Source: Acorus gramineus (taxonomy: Eukaryota > Streptophyta > Magnoliopsida > Acorales > Acoraceae). Taken from it: DNA of 64,000 nucleotides. Location: NCBI GenBank assembly GCA_030737835.1, contig CM060855.1, forward strand, positions 1,365,599 to 1,429,598, read 5' to 3'. The notes below the pieces were generated by a model. That model ran no database searches and had not been told where the DNA came from. It saw only the letters and a program-made list of their open reading frames with translations. Position 1 is the stretch's first letter, and every line of letters begins with the position of its first letter. A program made the translations under genes and the position numbers. Of the stretch, positions 46,601 through 58,200 are shown piece after piece.

Positions 46601-48727
46601 TGTCACCCATTGTAGCGGTAGCGACCCACTAGTTTGCGGAATTGTTATCATTTGTGGCTTAAGTAATATGAATTGTGGATTATAAAGATATCTGGTTGTG
46701 GTCAATATTGTCTGTGATGCATGGGTTGTGCCGTTCACTGAGCGTGTGGCTCACCCCTCGCATAATATTTTTCTTCAGTGTCATCTGAGTCGGATCTGGA
46801 GGAGGAGCTCCCCGAGGGATTTCATCAGTAGCGGAGTAGCGCCACGTCCCGCGAGTTTCAGAGGCTATCAGCATCCCTTGTGCCAGTATGTATTATTTTC
46901 CGTGCTTGGGCACGCGTTTGGTTGTATTTGGATGTCTTTGTATGTATATTGGCTCTCACAGGACATGTGATTATGTATGGAGTCTGTAGTGTGTTTTGAT
47001 TACAGATTCAGTCTTTAGTTATCCGCATTTGGTGTATATATCATGTCAGCCTCTTTGTTGTCTGTGTGTCATTCTGGTTGCTTGTGTATGATATATTATT
47101 GACCTCCTGTGTAGATTCTGATATTTTATATACACTTGCCGCGTACCGGGGACGCCCGGGGCGTGACACTCTCTCCCCACCCCCTCCCGGAGGGTTGCGT
47201 CGCTAACCCAGTCAGATCTGGGTCCATCTCAGCGTTGGAGCCCAATGGCTGTGGATCCCCTTACTTGGTCAAGGACTAAATGTGTGGGCATCCGACTCCG
47301 TGTTCGGGAGGAGCGGGCGTTCTTCAACTCTTTCCTCAAGGAGACTTTCGTGCCTAGGGGAGCTTTTGGTTGTAATCTCCTCTGTCCAAAGGCGACGGTG
47401 ATTTCCCTTGAGGCGGAGCCATCCAGTGAATCAAGGAGTTCAGCCGAAGGGCCCAGTAGTGACTCATGCTGAGCTTTCTATCATAGAACATCCGGGGTCT
47501 TCACAACCCGCGAAGCAAGCGGCGGTGAAGGAGTTCAGGTGTGTTGTCTTCAAGAAACAAAGATGGCGGTGGTCGATTCTCGGTTGCTCCGCTCCTTTGG
47601 AGGGGGTGTGTTTGATGAGATAGCATTCAGGTGTGCGGAAGGCAGCTCTGGGGGGGGGGGGGTCATCCTCAGGTGGGATTCTTGGTTTTGGAAGGGGATC
47701 AACTAGGTGGTAGGAAGGTTCTTAGTGTTTGTCCTATTAGAGTGCGTATCTACTTCAAAAAGGTGGATTTGCTCAGGGGTCTACGGACCTCATGTGGAAG
47801 TAGAAAGAGCTAGTTTTTGGGAGGAGCTGTCGGAGGTGCGTCGGAGATGGCCCTCCCCGTGGTGCGTGGCTGGGGACTTTAATGTCACCTGGTTCAGGTC
47901 AGACTGTAACCGCCCGCCTTGGGGACTTCTCTTTGGTGATGATACGCTTCAATGATTGGATAGAGGTAGAGGGGTTGATCGATATGCAGGTGCTGGGAGT
48001 GAAATTTACGTGGAGAAATTTGCGCGTGAAACCCCCTCTTGCGCGCTTGGACCGCATCTTAGTTGATGATGATTGGGACGGCGAATTCCCAGGCGAGGAG
48101 GTGGTGAGCCTGTCCAGGTCAGTCTCTGATCATTCCCCATTGTTGTTTTCTGTTCGCAGGTGACCAGGTAGAAGGCGCCACTTTAAATTTGAATCTTGGT
48201 GGACTGAGTGGGAGGGGTTGGACGATGTAGTACGAGCATCTTGGGAAGGTAGTGTGGGGGACCATCTCGGTGCTCGTCGTATTGCTTTTAAATTGCGAAG
48301 ATTGAAGCGGGTTCTAAAAGCACGGGGTAGGGAGGCATCGCTTGGGTATTGGGCATAAAAACAAGCCTGTCTTGACTGTATTGATCGTTAGGACAGGGCT
48401 GAGGAGATCAGCCCATTGTCGGCAAAGGTTCGGGCTGCAAGGAAGGCATGCAAGGAGAGGTTGGCAGAACTACTCCGTATGGAGGATAAAGAATGACGCC
48501 AAAAGTCTAAGGCGCTGTGGTTGAGGCTTGGGGACAACAACACCAAATTCTTTCATAAGACGACTTCCATTCGCTGAAGGGTTAACAACATTCGCAGCTT
48601 GGTGGTTGATGGCATCCACATTGAAGAGGAGGGGGAGCTTCAGTCGAAGGTGGTGGTTTATTTTAAATAGGAGTTCTCTTCTTGGAGGTTTTAAAGCAGG
48701 GAGGACGAGCACCTATGCCCTCCCATA
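43637..48727 (+). mobile_element. LINE fragment with endonuclease domain, split at 44166-47168 (copy B)
   Basis: Duplicate of 18500-20576 in two parts, 43637-44165 and 47169-48727. The endonuclease motifs GDFNV (about 47873), PPLARLDRILV and SDHSPLLF (about 48125) are present, as is the stop in place of Trp in S-x-NIRGL. It is cut off at the same place before the RT core. Confidence 0.8.
44166..47168 (+). mobile_element. Young solo-LTR-like element 2 (copy B only)
   Basis: This 3,003-bp element starts TGTTATATATGTGTCAC and ends GGGGCGTGACA, with a 5-bp target repeat CTCTC (44161-44165, 47169-47173). Copy A has the empty site at 19023. TATATAAAGG near 44431 could be its TATA box. It has the same internal order as element 1: CT-rich leader, GGTAAGC (44754), GC tract (about 44900-45600), TTGCAG ending 45705, exon-like block, GTGAGT, GGATCCGAGTGGATCATATG, and hairpin near 46738. 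TG...CA ends with a 5-bp target repeat support an LTR origin. It inserted into the LINE after the duplication. Confidence 0.78.
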
Positions 48728-51700
48728 AATTTATCCGCCCATAAATTTATTAATTACTTATATACTATTTATTCAAATTTAAGATTTCAAATTAGATTTA
48801 GATAATCTTAAATATATTTTAAATTTTTAATATCAGATTTAAGTAAATCATATATAAGATTAAAATTTTAATAATTCAAAATTAAAGATATTCATTAAAT
48901 CTATCTTTAGCAAAAAGATATTTATTAAATCTATCTTTAGCAAAAATTTATCTTTTAATAGAAAATATCTATTATTTATCATACATTTATCTATTACTTA
49001 CTTATTAAAAGAATTCTGTGACCCAGTATTTTGATTTCCCTTTTTATCCAATAAATAGTTAATTAATTATTAATATATCTATTTATTAAAATTTTAAAAT
49101 TTTAAAATATATAATGGATAAATACATGATATGTATATCTATTACTTACTTATTAAAAGGATTCTGACCCAGTATTTTGATTTCCCTTTTTATCTTTTAA
49201 ATAGTTAATCATTTACTAATATGTATAATGGATAAATACATGATGAATATATTTATTACTCACTTATTAAAAGGATTCTGAACCAGTATTTTGATTTCCC
49301 TTTTTATCTTTTAAATAATTAATCAATTACTAATATATCTATTTATTTAAATTTTAAAATATATAATGGATAAATACATGATAGATATACATGTCTATTA
49401 CTTACTTATTAAAAGAATTCTATGACCCAGTATTTTGATTTCCCTTTTTATCATTTAAATATTTAATTAATTACTAATATATCTATTTATTTAAATTTTA
49501 AAATTTTAAAATATATAATGGATAAATACATGATAGATATATCTATTACTTACTTATTAAAATGATTTTGACCCGGTATTTTGATTTCCCTTTTTATCTT
49601 TTAAATAGTTAATTAATTACTAATATATATAATGGATAAATACATGATGAATATATCTATTACTCACTTATTAAAAGAATTCTGATCCAGTATTTTGATT
49701 TCCCTTTTTATCTTTTAAATAATTAATCAATTACTAATGTATCTATTTGTTTAAATTTTAAAATATATAATGGATAAATACATGATAGACATACATGGAT
49801 TATAATAAATGAAGAAGATTAAAATTAATTAAATAAGCGTATAGATATGATAGTTGGTTTTCACTTTTCATATATTTTTAATTTAAATTTAAAATATATA
49901 ATGGATATGTTAAATCAATTTATTTTTCTTAAGCCTACTAACATTCGATGTATTTTTTTAAATAAATAAATTATAATTGAAATTAATTAAAAGTCATTTA
50001 GATATTCTTTAACAATAAAGTATTTGATAAGATCAAATGATATATTATTTTTAGGGATTCAAATATATTTGCGATGGTTCAAATATAATTTTCATTTTTA
50101 TCTTTTATTTTTGGTTTTCAAAAAATTCGAGATCTAGGATTACTTTGGTCACCCTTTATTTTTGTTTTATATGTATGATCTATTTAAATTTAAAAAAGTT
50201 AAAGCTGATTAATCACAATCTCATCTTCATCCATGGGTTTTTAAAAAGTCCTCCCCAAAATCCTCCACAAAGAACCGCAAAATCCTCCATAAAAATGTAT
50301 ACCCGACTACCTCAAACTCCATACACTCCCTTTTTCATTTGATGATCAACCTAGCTAAAAATAATTTTTTTTTTGTTTATAATATTTTAATTTTTTTAAT
50401 TTTGGGTTGATGATTTATTTCTTGTTTTTAATATTTTTCTCAATGAATATTTTAGGTTTTTCATCTTTCATTTTAATTGTATTTTTTTACTATAACATGT
50501 GAATTGATTCATTCATTATGGAGAAAAGAGTCCTCTCCAACATGAAATCGAGGTAAAAAAAAAAAAGGAACCTAGAATTAGTTTTTATATGTTTTCATCA
50601 TGTAATTAATTATTTTTGTGGATTAGTAATTTTTTTTGGTAAACAAAATAGATATGCTCAATCAATTTCCTTTGAATTCATAATCTATGCCTTTTTTGAA
50701 ATCTAATTAGATAGGTAATAGGTTTTACATGATTTTATATGTATGTATTATTTTTGTAGAGGGTCGCTTTTTTAACATGATTCATCCATTCATGGATAAT
50801 TTGATAAGATTTGTTGATTCACGGATAAAATTTTATTAATTTGAAAGCATAGTGACATATTAGATATATATTAATATTCATATTGTATGTTTAATTAATG
50901 CATAAAATGTAATAGTGCACTAATTAGCATCTTTTATTGTTTTTTTAATTAATCTGACAATATTAATCCATAAAGGGTTTTTATATATAATATTAATCTG
51001 TATTATAATATATTAAGCTCCTAAAATGTTAATTTTTATTAATTTTTAGATGTCAAATCGGCTAAAATGTTTCCCCATCAGCTCGTACTTTTTACAGTAG
51101 TATAGATATAGATATACATATATTTTGAATTTCTAAAAATAAAAAATTAGTTATTATACCTATTATATATATCTTTTATAGATTAAATGATTATTACTTT
51201 TTTTTATAGACATAAATAATTTTTGTTTCTTTTAATATATTTCTTTCAAATTTTAAATTTAAATATAAAAATTATTATTATGATTTATATGTATTTTAAA
51301 TATTACAATTTGAATATTTTAAATTTGACTATCATTAAAACAAAATTTTTAGTTTCTTAAGATCCATCTTTATAGGTATTTTGATAATTTAATGTTATTA
51401 TGATATTTATATTAAATAAAATTCCGTAAAATTGGATTAGATTTTTTAATGGATTGAATAAATTTTTTTTATTTATAAAATCATATTTTATGATGTAAAT
51501 GTAGTTTGTGAGATAAAATCTATCACATTACAAATATAGATAGGATTTGTTTATGGATATAAGATTTATAATTAATTTTAAGGGGTAAAATTGGCTAAAA
51601 TGTTTTCCCTCAAACTCGTACTTTTTATAGTAGTATAGATTTTTTTATAAAAATAAATATTTTTTTGCTTCTTTTAATATATTTCTTTCAAATTTTAAAT

Positions 51701-52755
51701 TTAAATATGAAAATTATTATTATGATCAATATGTATTTGAAATATTAAAATTTGAATATTTTAAATTTGACTATCATTAAAACCAATTTTTTATTTTCTT
51801 AAGATCCATCTTTGTAGGTGTTTTGATAATTTAATGTTATTATGATATTTATATTAAATAAAATTCCGTAAAATTGGATTAGATTTGTTAATGGATTGAA
51901 TAAATTTTTTTTTTATAAAATCATAGTTTATGATGTAAATATAGTTTGTGAGATAAAATCTATGATAAAATCTATCACATTACAAATATAGATCAGATTT
52001 GTTTATGGATATAAGATTTATAATAAATTTTAAGGGGTAAAATTGGCTAAAATGTTTCCCCTTGAACTCTTACTTTTTATAGTAGTATAGATATAGATAT
52101 AGATATACATATATTGATATATAATTGTGAATGTTATACCACGTGCTTTGACGCGTGTAAGATAACTAGTTACTTATTAAAAGGATTTTGACTCAGTATT
52201 TTCATTCCCTTTTTTTATCTTTTAAACATATCCTTAAATTTTTTTTATTAATTACTAATATATCTATTTATTTAAATTTTAAAATATATAATGGATAAAT
52301 ATATAATAGATATATCCATTACTTATCTATTTCTATTACTTATCCATTACTTATTACTTACATAAAAGGATTATGACCCAGTCTTTTTTATTTCCTTTTT
52401 TATCCTTTAAACAGTTGATTAATTAGTAATATATTTATTTATTTAAATTTTAAAATATATAATAGATAAATACATAATAGATATATCTATTACTTACTTA
52501 TTATAATGATTCTGACCCAGTATTTTCATTTCTTTTTTTATCCTTTAAACAATTAATTAATTATTAATATATCTATTTATAGATAAGATTTGTTTATGGA
52601 TAAAATTGGCTAAAATGTTTTCCCTCGAACTCGTACTTTTTATAGTAGTATAGATATAGATATAGATATATTGATATATAATTGAGAATGTTATACCAAG
52701 TGCTTTGGCACGTATAAGATAACTAGTATATATGTATAAAAGATACACACACATA
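48728..52755. repeat. AT-rich satellite-like block with Helitron-like ends (copy B)
   Basis: Duplicate of 20577-25156 without the hAT MITE. The CCAGTATTTT monomers lie at 49022, 49168, 49282, 49426, 49572 and 49686 (spacings 146, 114, 144, 146, 114), giving a 404-bp higher-order unit repeated twice. The ~0.45 kb AT repeat pair lies at about 51200-52085. Helitron-like CTAG ends are at 52169 and 52726. Confidence 0.75.
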
Positions 52756-52850
52756 GCATTAGCAATTTTTTTTTATAATTTTTATATAGTGTGGTCATGC
52801 AATTTTTCGTAAAAATGTCACATTAGATAATAGGTTTACTATTTTAAAAA
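52756..52850. other. Unique spacer right of the duplication
   Basis: AT-rich sequence following the end of copy B. No feature is seen. Confidence 0.4.
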
Positions 52851-53324
52851 AGGGAAAAATCCATACAACCCCCTAAAATATGACTGAAATCCATATAACC
52901 CCTTGACTTTTCTTAAAATCCATATAACCCCTGAAAACCTAATAAATTCAAATAACCCCCTGAATAAAATTTTTGTTAATAAATGATGAATATTTTGTGC
53001 ATATTTTGTTTGGTTAACCGTGATTGAAAACATGATATATTAAAAACCCGCTTAATTGTGTCAAAAATGCAAAAAATTCCTATGAAAATGATGATTTTAC
53101 CATCTCTGAATATATTATAAAACTTTATCCGGAGGGCTAAAATTGCTATTTATAGAAGATTTTTCGTATATTTAACATATTGTAGGCCTTCTTGGGTATG
53201 TTGTGTTTTCGACCAGGATTAACTAAACATAATACTCACAAAATATTCATTGAAATGTAAATTTTATTAAAGGGTTTATTTGGATTTACTAGTTGTTTTT
53301 AGGGGGTTATATGGATTTTTCCCT
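52851..53324. mobile_element. Small TIR element (MITE-like), complete member of the CCATATAACCCC family
   Basis: The left end AGGGAAAAATCCATACAACC and the right end GGTTATATGGATTTTTCCCT are inverted with one mismatch over the outer 20 bases, and TTAAAAA flanks both sides (52844-52850, 53325-53331). The 474-bp interior is non-coding and shares block order with the repeats at 866-1640 and 2445-2600. The superfamily is uncertain; a 7-9-bp AT-rich target repeat would suit a Mutator-like or hAT-like MITE. Confidence 0.7.
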
Positions 53325-53387
53325 TTAAAAAGTCACAACCTGTAAGACTTTCGTGCATAATAATCCTAGCATTGTTTATAAAGACTA

Positions 53388-53411
53388 TATATATATATAT
53401 ATATATATATA
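53388..53411. repeat. TA microsatellite, left
   Basis: A run of about 12 TA units directly precedes the first Mutator-like element. The run continues between the two elements (56431-56447) and at the window's right edge (63995-64000). Confidence 0.85.
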
Positions 53412-56400
53412 GGGAACTGATTACATGCGGTTGTGCGGTTTTGGGGTCCATCGTGCGTCAAAAAATCTCAGACGTCCATTTTGTGTTCCTCCAATCAAAC
53501 GACTATGCATTGGTTGCTTAAAAAAAAAAAAAAAACAACCGAAGAGCTTCACCGGGTGAACCGGTCTCCCAAACTAAACCCCTCCCGCATCACATTCTCT
53601 CTCTTCATCACCATTTCTCATCTGAAAAACTAAAACCCAAAATCAAAACCCATTCTCTCATTTTACTTTTTCAAATCCCTCTCACCACCCCCAACCATCA
53701 CTCCCTCTCATCACCCCAACTCAGTGACCGCTCCAACAACCACCCCGGTGACCACCCGACGACCCCCTCCGATAAAGTTTTTTTTTTTTCATTTTTTGTA
53801 AAGAAATCTTCTTTCTTGTTGTTGATCAATGACACTTGTTGAATGTGATAAAAGGGTTTTTTTTTTATTTTTTTTATTTTGTTGATTAGTTGCTAGATTT
53901 GTATTTGTTGAATGTGAAAAAAAAAGGGGGTTTTCTTTTTTGGTTGATTAGCTGCTGATATGTATTAAAGATGTGTGTGAATATGTTAATTCAATGTATA
54001 TAACTGGGATGAATGTATGTTCTTATTGCGTTTTAATTCAATGTATGTGGGTTGTTCTAATGATACTAAAAAAACTTAGGTGGCGTTTGACAGCGGCGGA
54101 ATGCGGATTTTAAGTACTGATTAATAAGTGCAGAAAGAGGTTGTGATGATAATCTTTAAGAGTTCAGGAAAAAAAGCGTTTGGTTTAGCGAAAAATATTA
54201 AGCAGTATTTTAGATAAGTGTGTTTGGTTAACCACTTAACATGTGTGCTTATTAGGAGGGTATTTCAGTCCATTTTATAAGTGCTGAATGTTATTTTGAT
54301 GTTTGGTTGAAAACATGAAAACATGTTTTGAGATATTAAAGATTATTGTTTTTTTCTATTAAATACATCAACCATAAATGCCCTATGTAGAACAATTAAA
54401 TATTTTCGTGGATTAACGTACACGTGAAAAATAAATAATTTGTTTTAAATCTGTCGAGAACTTTGATAAATATAAATTTCCATCTATCTGTGGATATTGT
54501 AGAGAATAATATGGAGCACAAAAATTTTTAAATGCCATCGTTGAATAACAAGGAGAGAAAAAAAATGAACGAAATCACTTGTAGGAAGAAGAATGTTGCA
54601 TAAACTACCATGAATATACATGTAATAACCCGGTTTCTCAGAGAAGAAGAGTCCACATAGACAAGAAAGAGCCTAATATATTAGTTGGTCCAACATAGGG
54701 AGAAAAAAAATGATTTGGGGATTTCAACACTCTGAAACATCACGTATCACTTATAGGGAGAAAAAAAAATGATTTGGGGATTTTTACGCAAAAAAATGTT
54801 TTGCGTAAAAAAAGTGACCTCGCTCGGGATGAAAAAATGAGCGTTTTTTTTGCTGAAGGGGTTTTTTTAAGCTCTGAATTTGGGAGTCAACCAAACAGAC
54901 ATAAAACAGAAAAAATGCTTATTTTTACGGATTCAGTCTAATAAGTGCTGAATGGAGGGTGAACCAAACACAGCCTTAATCTGTATTTGTTAGGAAGACT
55001 TCAAGTTAGAGATGAGAGGTTAACTAAAGTTAAAGTTGTACAAGAACGCATTGAAGAACAGTTGGCAATGTTCGAGCATTGAAATCATCCATCCGCCTTC
55101 ATCACTAAATTTACTTGTTGTCATGTTCATGTTCATGGTTTTTGTAGTTTTAAAGTTAAGTGTTGTGTATTTGGAGTTGTGAATGTTGTTCTACTAGTGT
55201 CAAAGGTGCATGGAAGAACAATGTGAATGTAGGTTCACGGTTATTATAGTTCCATGATTGTTGATACTCTGTTTGTTTTTTGTTTTTTTTTTATATATCT
55301 CCAGTTGTTTTTTTTTTTTCTCCATGTGAATGTAGTTGTTCTACTAGTTTCAAAGGAGCATCACATTTATGTTGTTCTACTTGTAGCTGCGCTCCTGTTA
55401 TTTTTTTTTTTTTATGTGATTGAAGTTGTTTACCAATTTCAAAGGTGCATCACATATACGTTCTACTTGTAAATCCAGTCCATGAATCATCACTTCTTTT
55501 TTTTTCCAGTTTGTAGTTGCTTAAAACAACCTGAAACAGACAACATCATGTTTAATACAAAAACATTTTTAATGCATTCAACCTATTTAATAAATTCAAT
55601 AGAAAACATAAAAGTATGGACTTTGAAAACCTGGAACATTCAGCACTTCTACCATTCAAACCTAAAGCACCTCTACCATTCAAACCTGGAGCACATTCAA
55701 CAGAACATAAAACTTTGGACTTTGAAAACTAGAGCACCTATGGCTTTGAAACCTGAAGCACCTCTACCATTCAAACTTGGAGCAGACATGATCTAAAGAC
55801 CTATGATCTGGTCTGGCTGATATCATTGATGCATGGACTCTTTATGGTTATTTTTTTTTGTATTTTTATATTGAATCTACACTGGAGCTTTCTTTCTTTC
55901 TCCTGCAGAGCACAATGAAGGTTGGGGGAAACAACTGTTTATGCTTGTGTAAGCCATTTACAAGATATCTTTCAAAAACAAATATCCATCAACAAACAAA
56001 GAGAAACCCTTTATTTATTACATTCAACAAATATCCAACAACTAACAAAAAAAAAAAAAAAAAAACCCTTTTTTATCACATTCAACAAAAAAACAAAAAC
56101 TAAAAAAATGAAAATAACTTCAACTTTAGTTAACCTGGAGCAGACATATGGTCTGAAGACCGGTTCTGATTTTGATTTTGGGAGTGATGGGGCGGGGGGG
56201 GGGGTGGTTTTAGTTTTTCAGATAAGAAATGGTGATGAAGAGAGAGAATGTGATGTGGGAGGGGTTTAGTTTGGGAGACCGGTTCACCCGGTGAAGCTGT
56301 TCGGTTTTTTTTTTTTTTTTTTAAGCAACCAATGCATAGTCGTTTGATCGGAGGAACACAAAATGGACGTCCGAGATTTTTTGCCGCACGATGGACCCCA

Positions 56401-56430
56401 AAACCGCACTACCGCATGTAATCAGTTCCC
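53412..56430. mobile_element. Mutator-like TIR element 1, non-autonomous
   Basis: TIRs of about 225 bp: left 53412-53637 begins GGGAACTGATTACATGCGG, and right about 56202-56430 is its inverse, with few mismatches and a variable A/T homopolymer. Both ends abut TA repeats, which hides the exact target duplication. The interior has no transposase. It holds a Harbinger-like MITE (54079-54975) and short repeats around 55185-55460 (GTTGTTCTACTAG, TTTCAAAGG-GCATCACAT) and 55600-55790 (CACCTCTACCATTCAAAC). The frames of about 100 codons at 55482 and 55922 are not recognised. The superfamily call rests on long TIRs only. Confidence 0.65.
54079..54975. mobile_element. Harbinger/Tourist-like MITE nested in element 1
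   Basis: The left end GGTGGCGTTTGACAGCGG and right end GAACCAAACACAGCC are roughly inverted, and both are flanked by TTA (54076-54078, 54976-54978), the PIF/Harbinger target. The interior is 897 bp and non-coding, with a direct repeat GGGAGAAAAAAAATGATTTG near 54700 and 54755. Subterminal TAAGTGCTGAAT/ATTCAGCACTTA-type motifs recur. Confidence 0.65.
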
Positions 56431-57663
56431 TATATATATATATATATAGTTTTGATACGGTGCAGACATGCGGACGTACTCTTAGATGCGGATCTGATCT
56501 CGACCGTTCGATCGGTGTGGATCTCATCTGACGGTTACGATTAGAAAGACCATTTGTGTTGGAGTTTAAGAACCAAAAGCCTATGCGGATCCGATCTTGA
56601 CCGTTCGATCGGTGTGGATCTCAACTGACGGTCAAGATTAGAGAGACCATTTGTGTAGGAGTTTAAAAGCCAAAAAACCCTCTCTCTCCTCACTCATTCT
56701 CGTCTCATCGATCTCGAACCCTAAAAATCGCCGTCCGCATCTTCCTCCATCACCCGCTCCTCCTCCTCCGGACTTCCTCCTTCCGGCGACGCAAATCTAA
56801 GGCGACGGTGGTCCCTTCCTCACTGCGGCTCCTTCCACCTTTGAATCCCACGGTAATACAGTCGGAGCTTTTGCTTTGTTAATGAGTTATGGCATATTAT
56901 ATCAGAATATCAGTTGCTATGTGTATTTGGTGGGGTTTGATGTGTTGTGAGAGAGTGGAGGTGAATAGGGAATTCTTCTGATTTGAATGGATTTTGTTGT
57001 TTTTATTGCACTTCTGTGTATTGTATAACATTATGATCATTTTAAGCTGAGCTCTTTTTCCTTCCCTGCTTTTGTGCATCTCATTTTTATATATCCATGA
57101 CATGTATTGGTGACATATTACTATATTAGTGTTGATTGGATTTTATTCAGCATATGTTCTACAACATGCCATTAACACTTTTAAAATGTCAGATTTCACC
57201 AAAAAAAAAAAAAATTCTTTTAACATGTCAGATTTCATAAATAGATGTCGAACTCGAATGGATTTTTTTTTGGTAGATTTAGGTTGTTTGCTTTTTAAGT
57301 GGATCCCCTCTTCTTTCAATTTTTTTTTTCTTTTAGATTTAGGTTGCTTGCTTTTCAAGTGAATCCCCTCTTCTTTCAATTTTTTTTTCTTTTAAATTTA
57401 GGTTGCTTGCTTTAGAGCACAAAAATTATTAAAAAAAAAAAAATTTAACAGAGGACTTGGTTGCTTGCTTTTCAATAGAGGACCAAAAAAAATAAAATTT
57501 GATTTCGGTTGCTTGGTTGCTTGCTTTTCAACAGAGGACCAAGGCTTAAAAAAAAAAAATATTTTGGTTGTAATATGTAGATTGCATGTTTTCAACTTGT
57601 TTGATCTATGGATAGTGCATGATTAATTTATTTGCATCCCTCTGGTTGTTGAATTTCAAACAG

Positions 57664-58200
57664 ATGAGTATTAATGAGGGAGAGACTCTTGAAAGTTTTG
57701 AGCAGATATTTGAGGAAGATGGGGTTTGGATTCCAAATATAGATGATAACGTAAAACCAGTTATTGGAATGTGTTTGGACACAATTGAGGATGGAGAGAA
57801 ATTTTACACCTCTTATGCTAGAATAACAAGATTTGGTGTTAAAAAATCTACTACTAAGTATCGTAAGGGCACAGAAGAATTGATTAAAAGAGATATGGTT
57901 TGTGCAAAAGAGGGATTAAAAAACACAGATGTTAATAAACAAATCAGAATAAGAAATCAAGGACATATAAGAGTGGGGTGTAAGGCTAGAATACAATTTT
58001 GGAAAACTGAAGATGGCAAATGGAAAATACATGATTTCATTGAGGGTCATGCTCATGTATTATCCACTCCTCGTAAAACACATCTATTGAGGTCCCATAG
58101 AGAGGTCACCGGTACTAAAAAATCCTTAATTGATTTCTTTCGAGAAGCAAATGTTGGCCCTTCAAAGAAATGTAAGATTAAATTAAACACTCTCTGTTAA
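57664..58200 (+). CDS. FAR1/FRS-type DNA-binding-domain ORF inside the Mutator-like element
   Basis: The 178-codon frame is open throughout. Residues about 33-133 are a FAR1 DNA-binding domain: PVIGMCLDTIEDGEKFYTSY, FGVKKSTTKY, MVCAKEG with C80, VGCKARIQF with C106, and EGHAHV with H129/H131 as the likely zinc ligands. HLLRSHREVTGTKKSLIDFF (140-159) is the usual linker before the transposase domain, which is absent. ATG 57664 follows TTTCAAACAG, a good splice acceptor, so an upstream non-coding exon is likely. An in-frame ATG at 57619 would add 15 residues but precedes that acceptor. A donor-like GTAAGA at 58172 falls just after GPSKK, where the family often continues, so the last nine codons may be intron. 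It is either a captured host fragment (Pack-MULE) or the remnant of the element's own gene. Confidence 0.65.
   Translation: MSINEGETLESFEQIFEEDGVWIPNIDDNVKPVIGMCLDTIEDGEKFYTSYARITRFGVKKSTTKYRKGTEELIKRDMVCAKEGLKNTDVNKQIRIRNQGHIRVGCKARIQFWKTEDGKWKIHDFIEGHAHVLSTPRKTHLLRSHREVTGTKKSLIDFFREANVGPSKKCKIKLNTLC

Larger units (their letters stand above)
25158..52755. repeat. Copy B of the tandem segmental duplication (27.6 kb with insertions)
   Basis: This is collinear with 3151-25156 over its whole length. The extra ~5.6 kb is accounted for by two 3 kb LTR-like insertions (35925-39056, 44166-47168), minus the 563 bp of the hAT MITE and its target repeat in A, plus small indels. Examples of small differences are about 60 bp extra near 28917-28975 and about 25 bp extra near 31171-31195 in B. 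Both of those lie between short direct repeats, so they may be deletions in A. Confidence 0.93.

Noticed and set aside
57143-57379. Matching frames at 57129-57379 and 59949-60206 as possible related genes
   Set aside because: They are the two arms of the long TIR read in opposite directions, with poly-A/T runs giving Lys/Phe strings.
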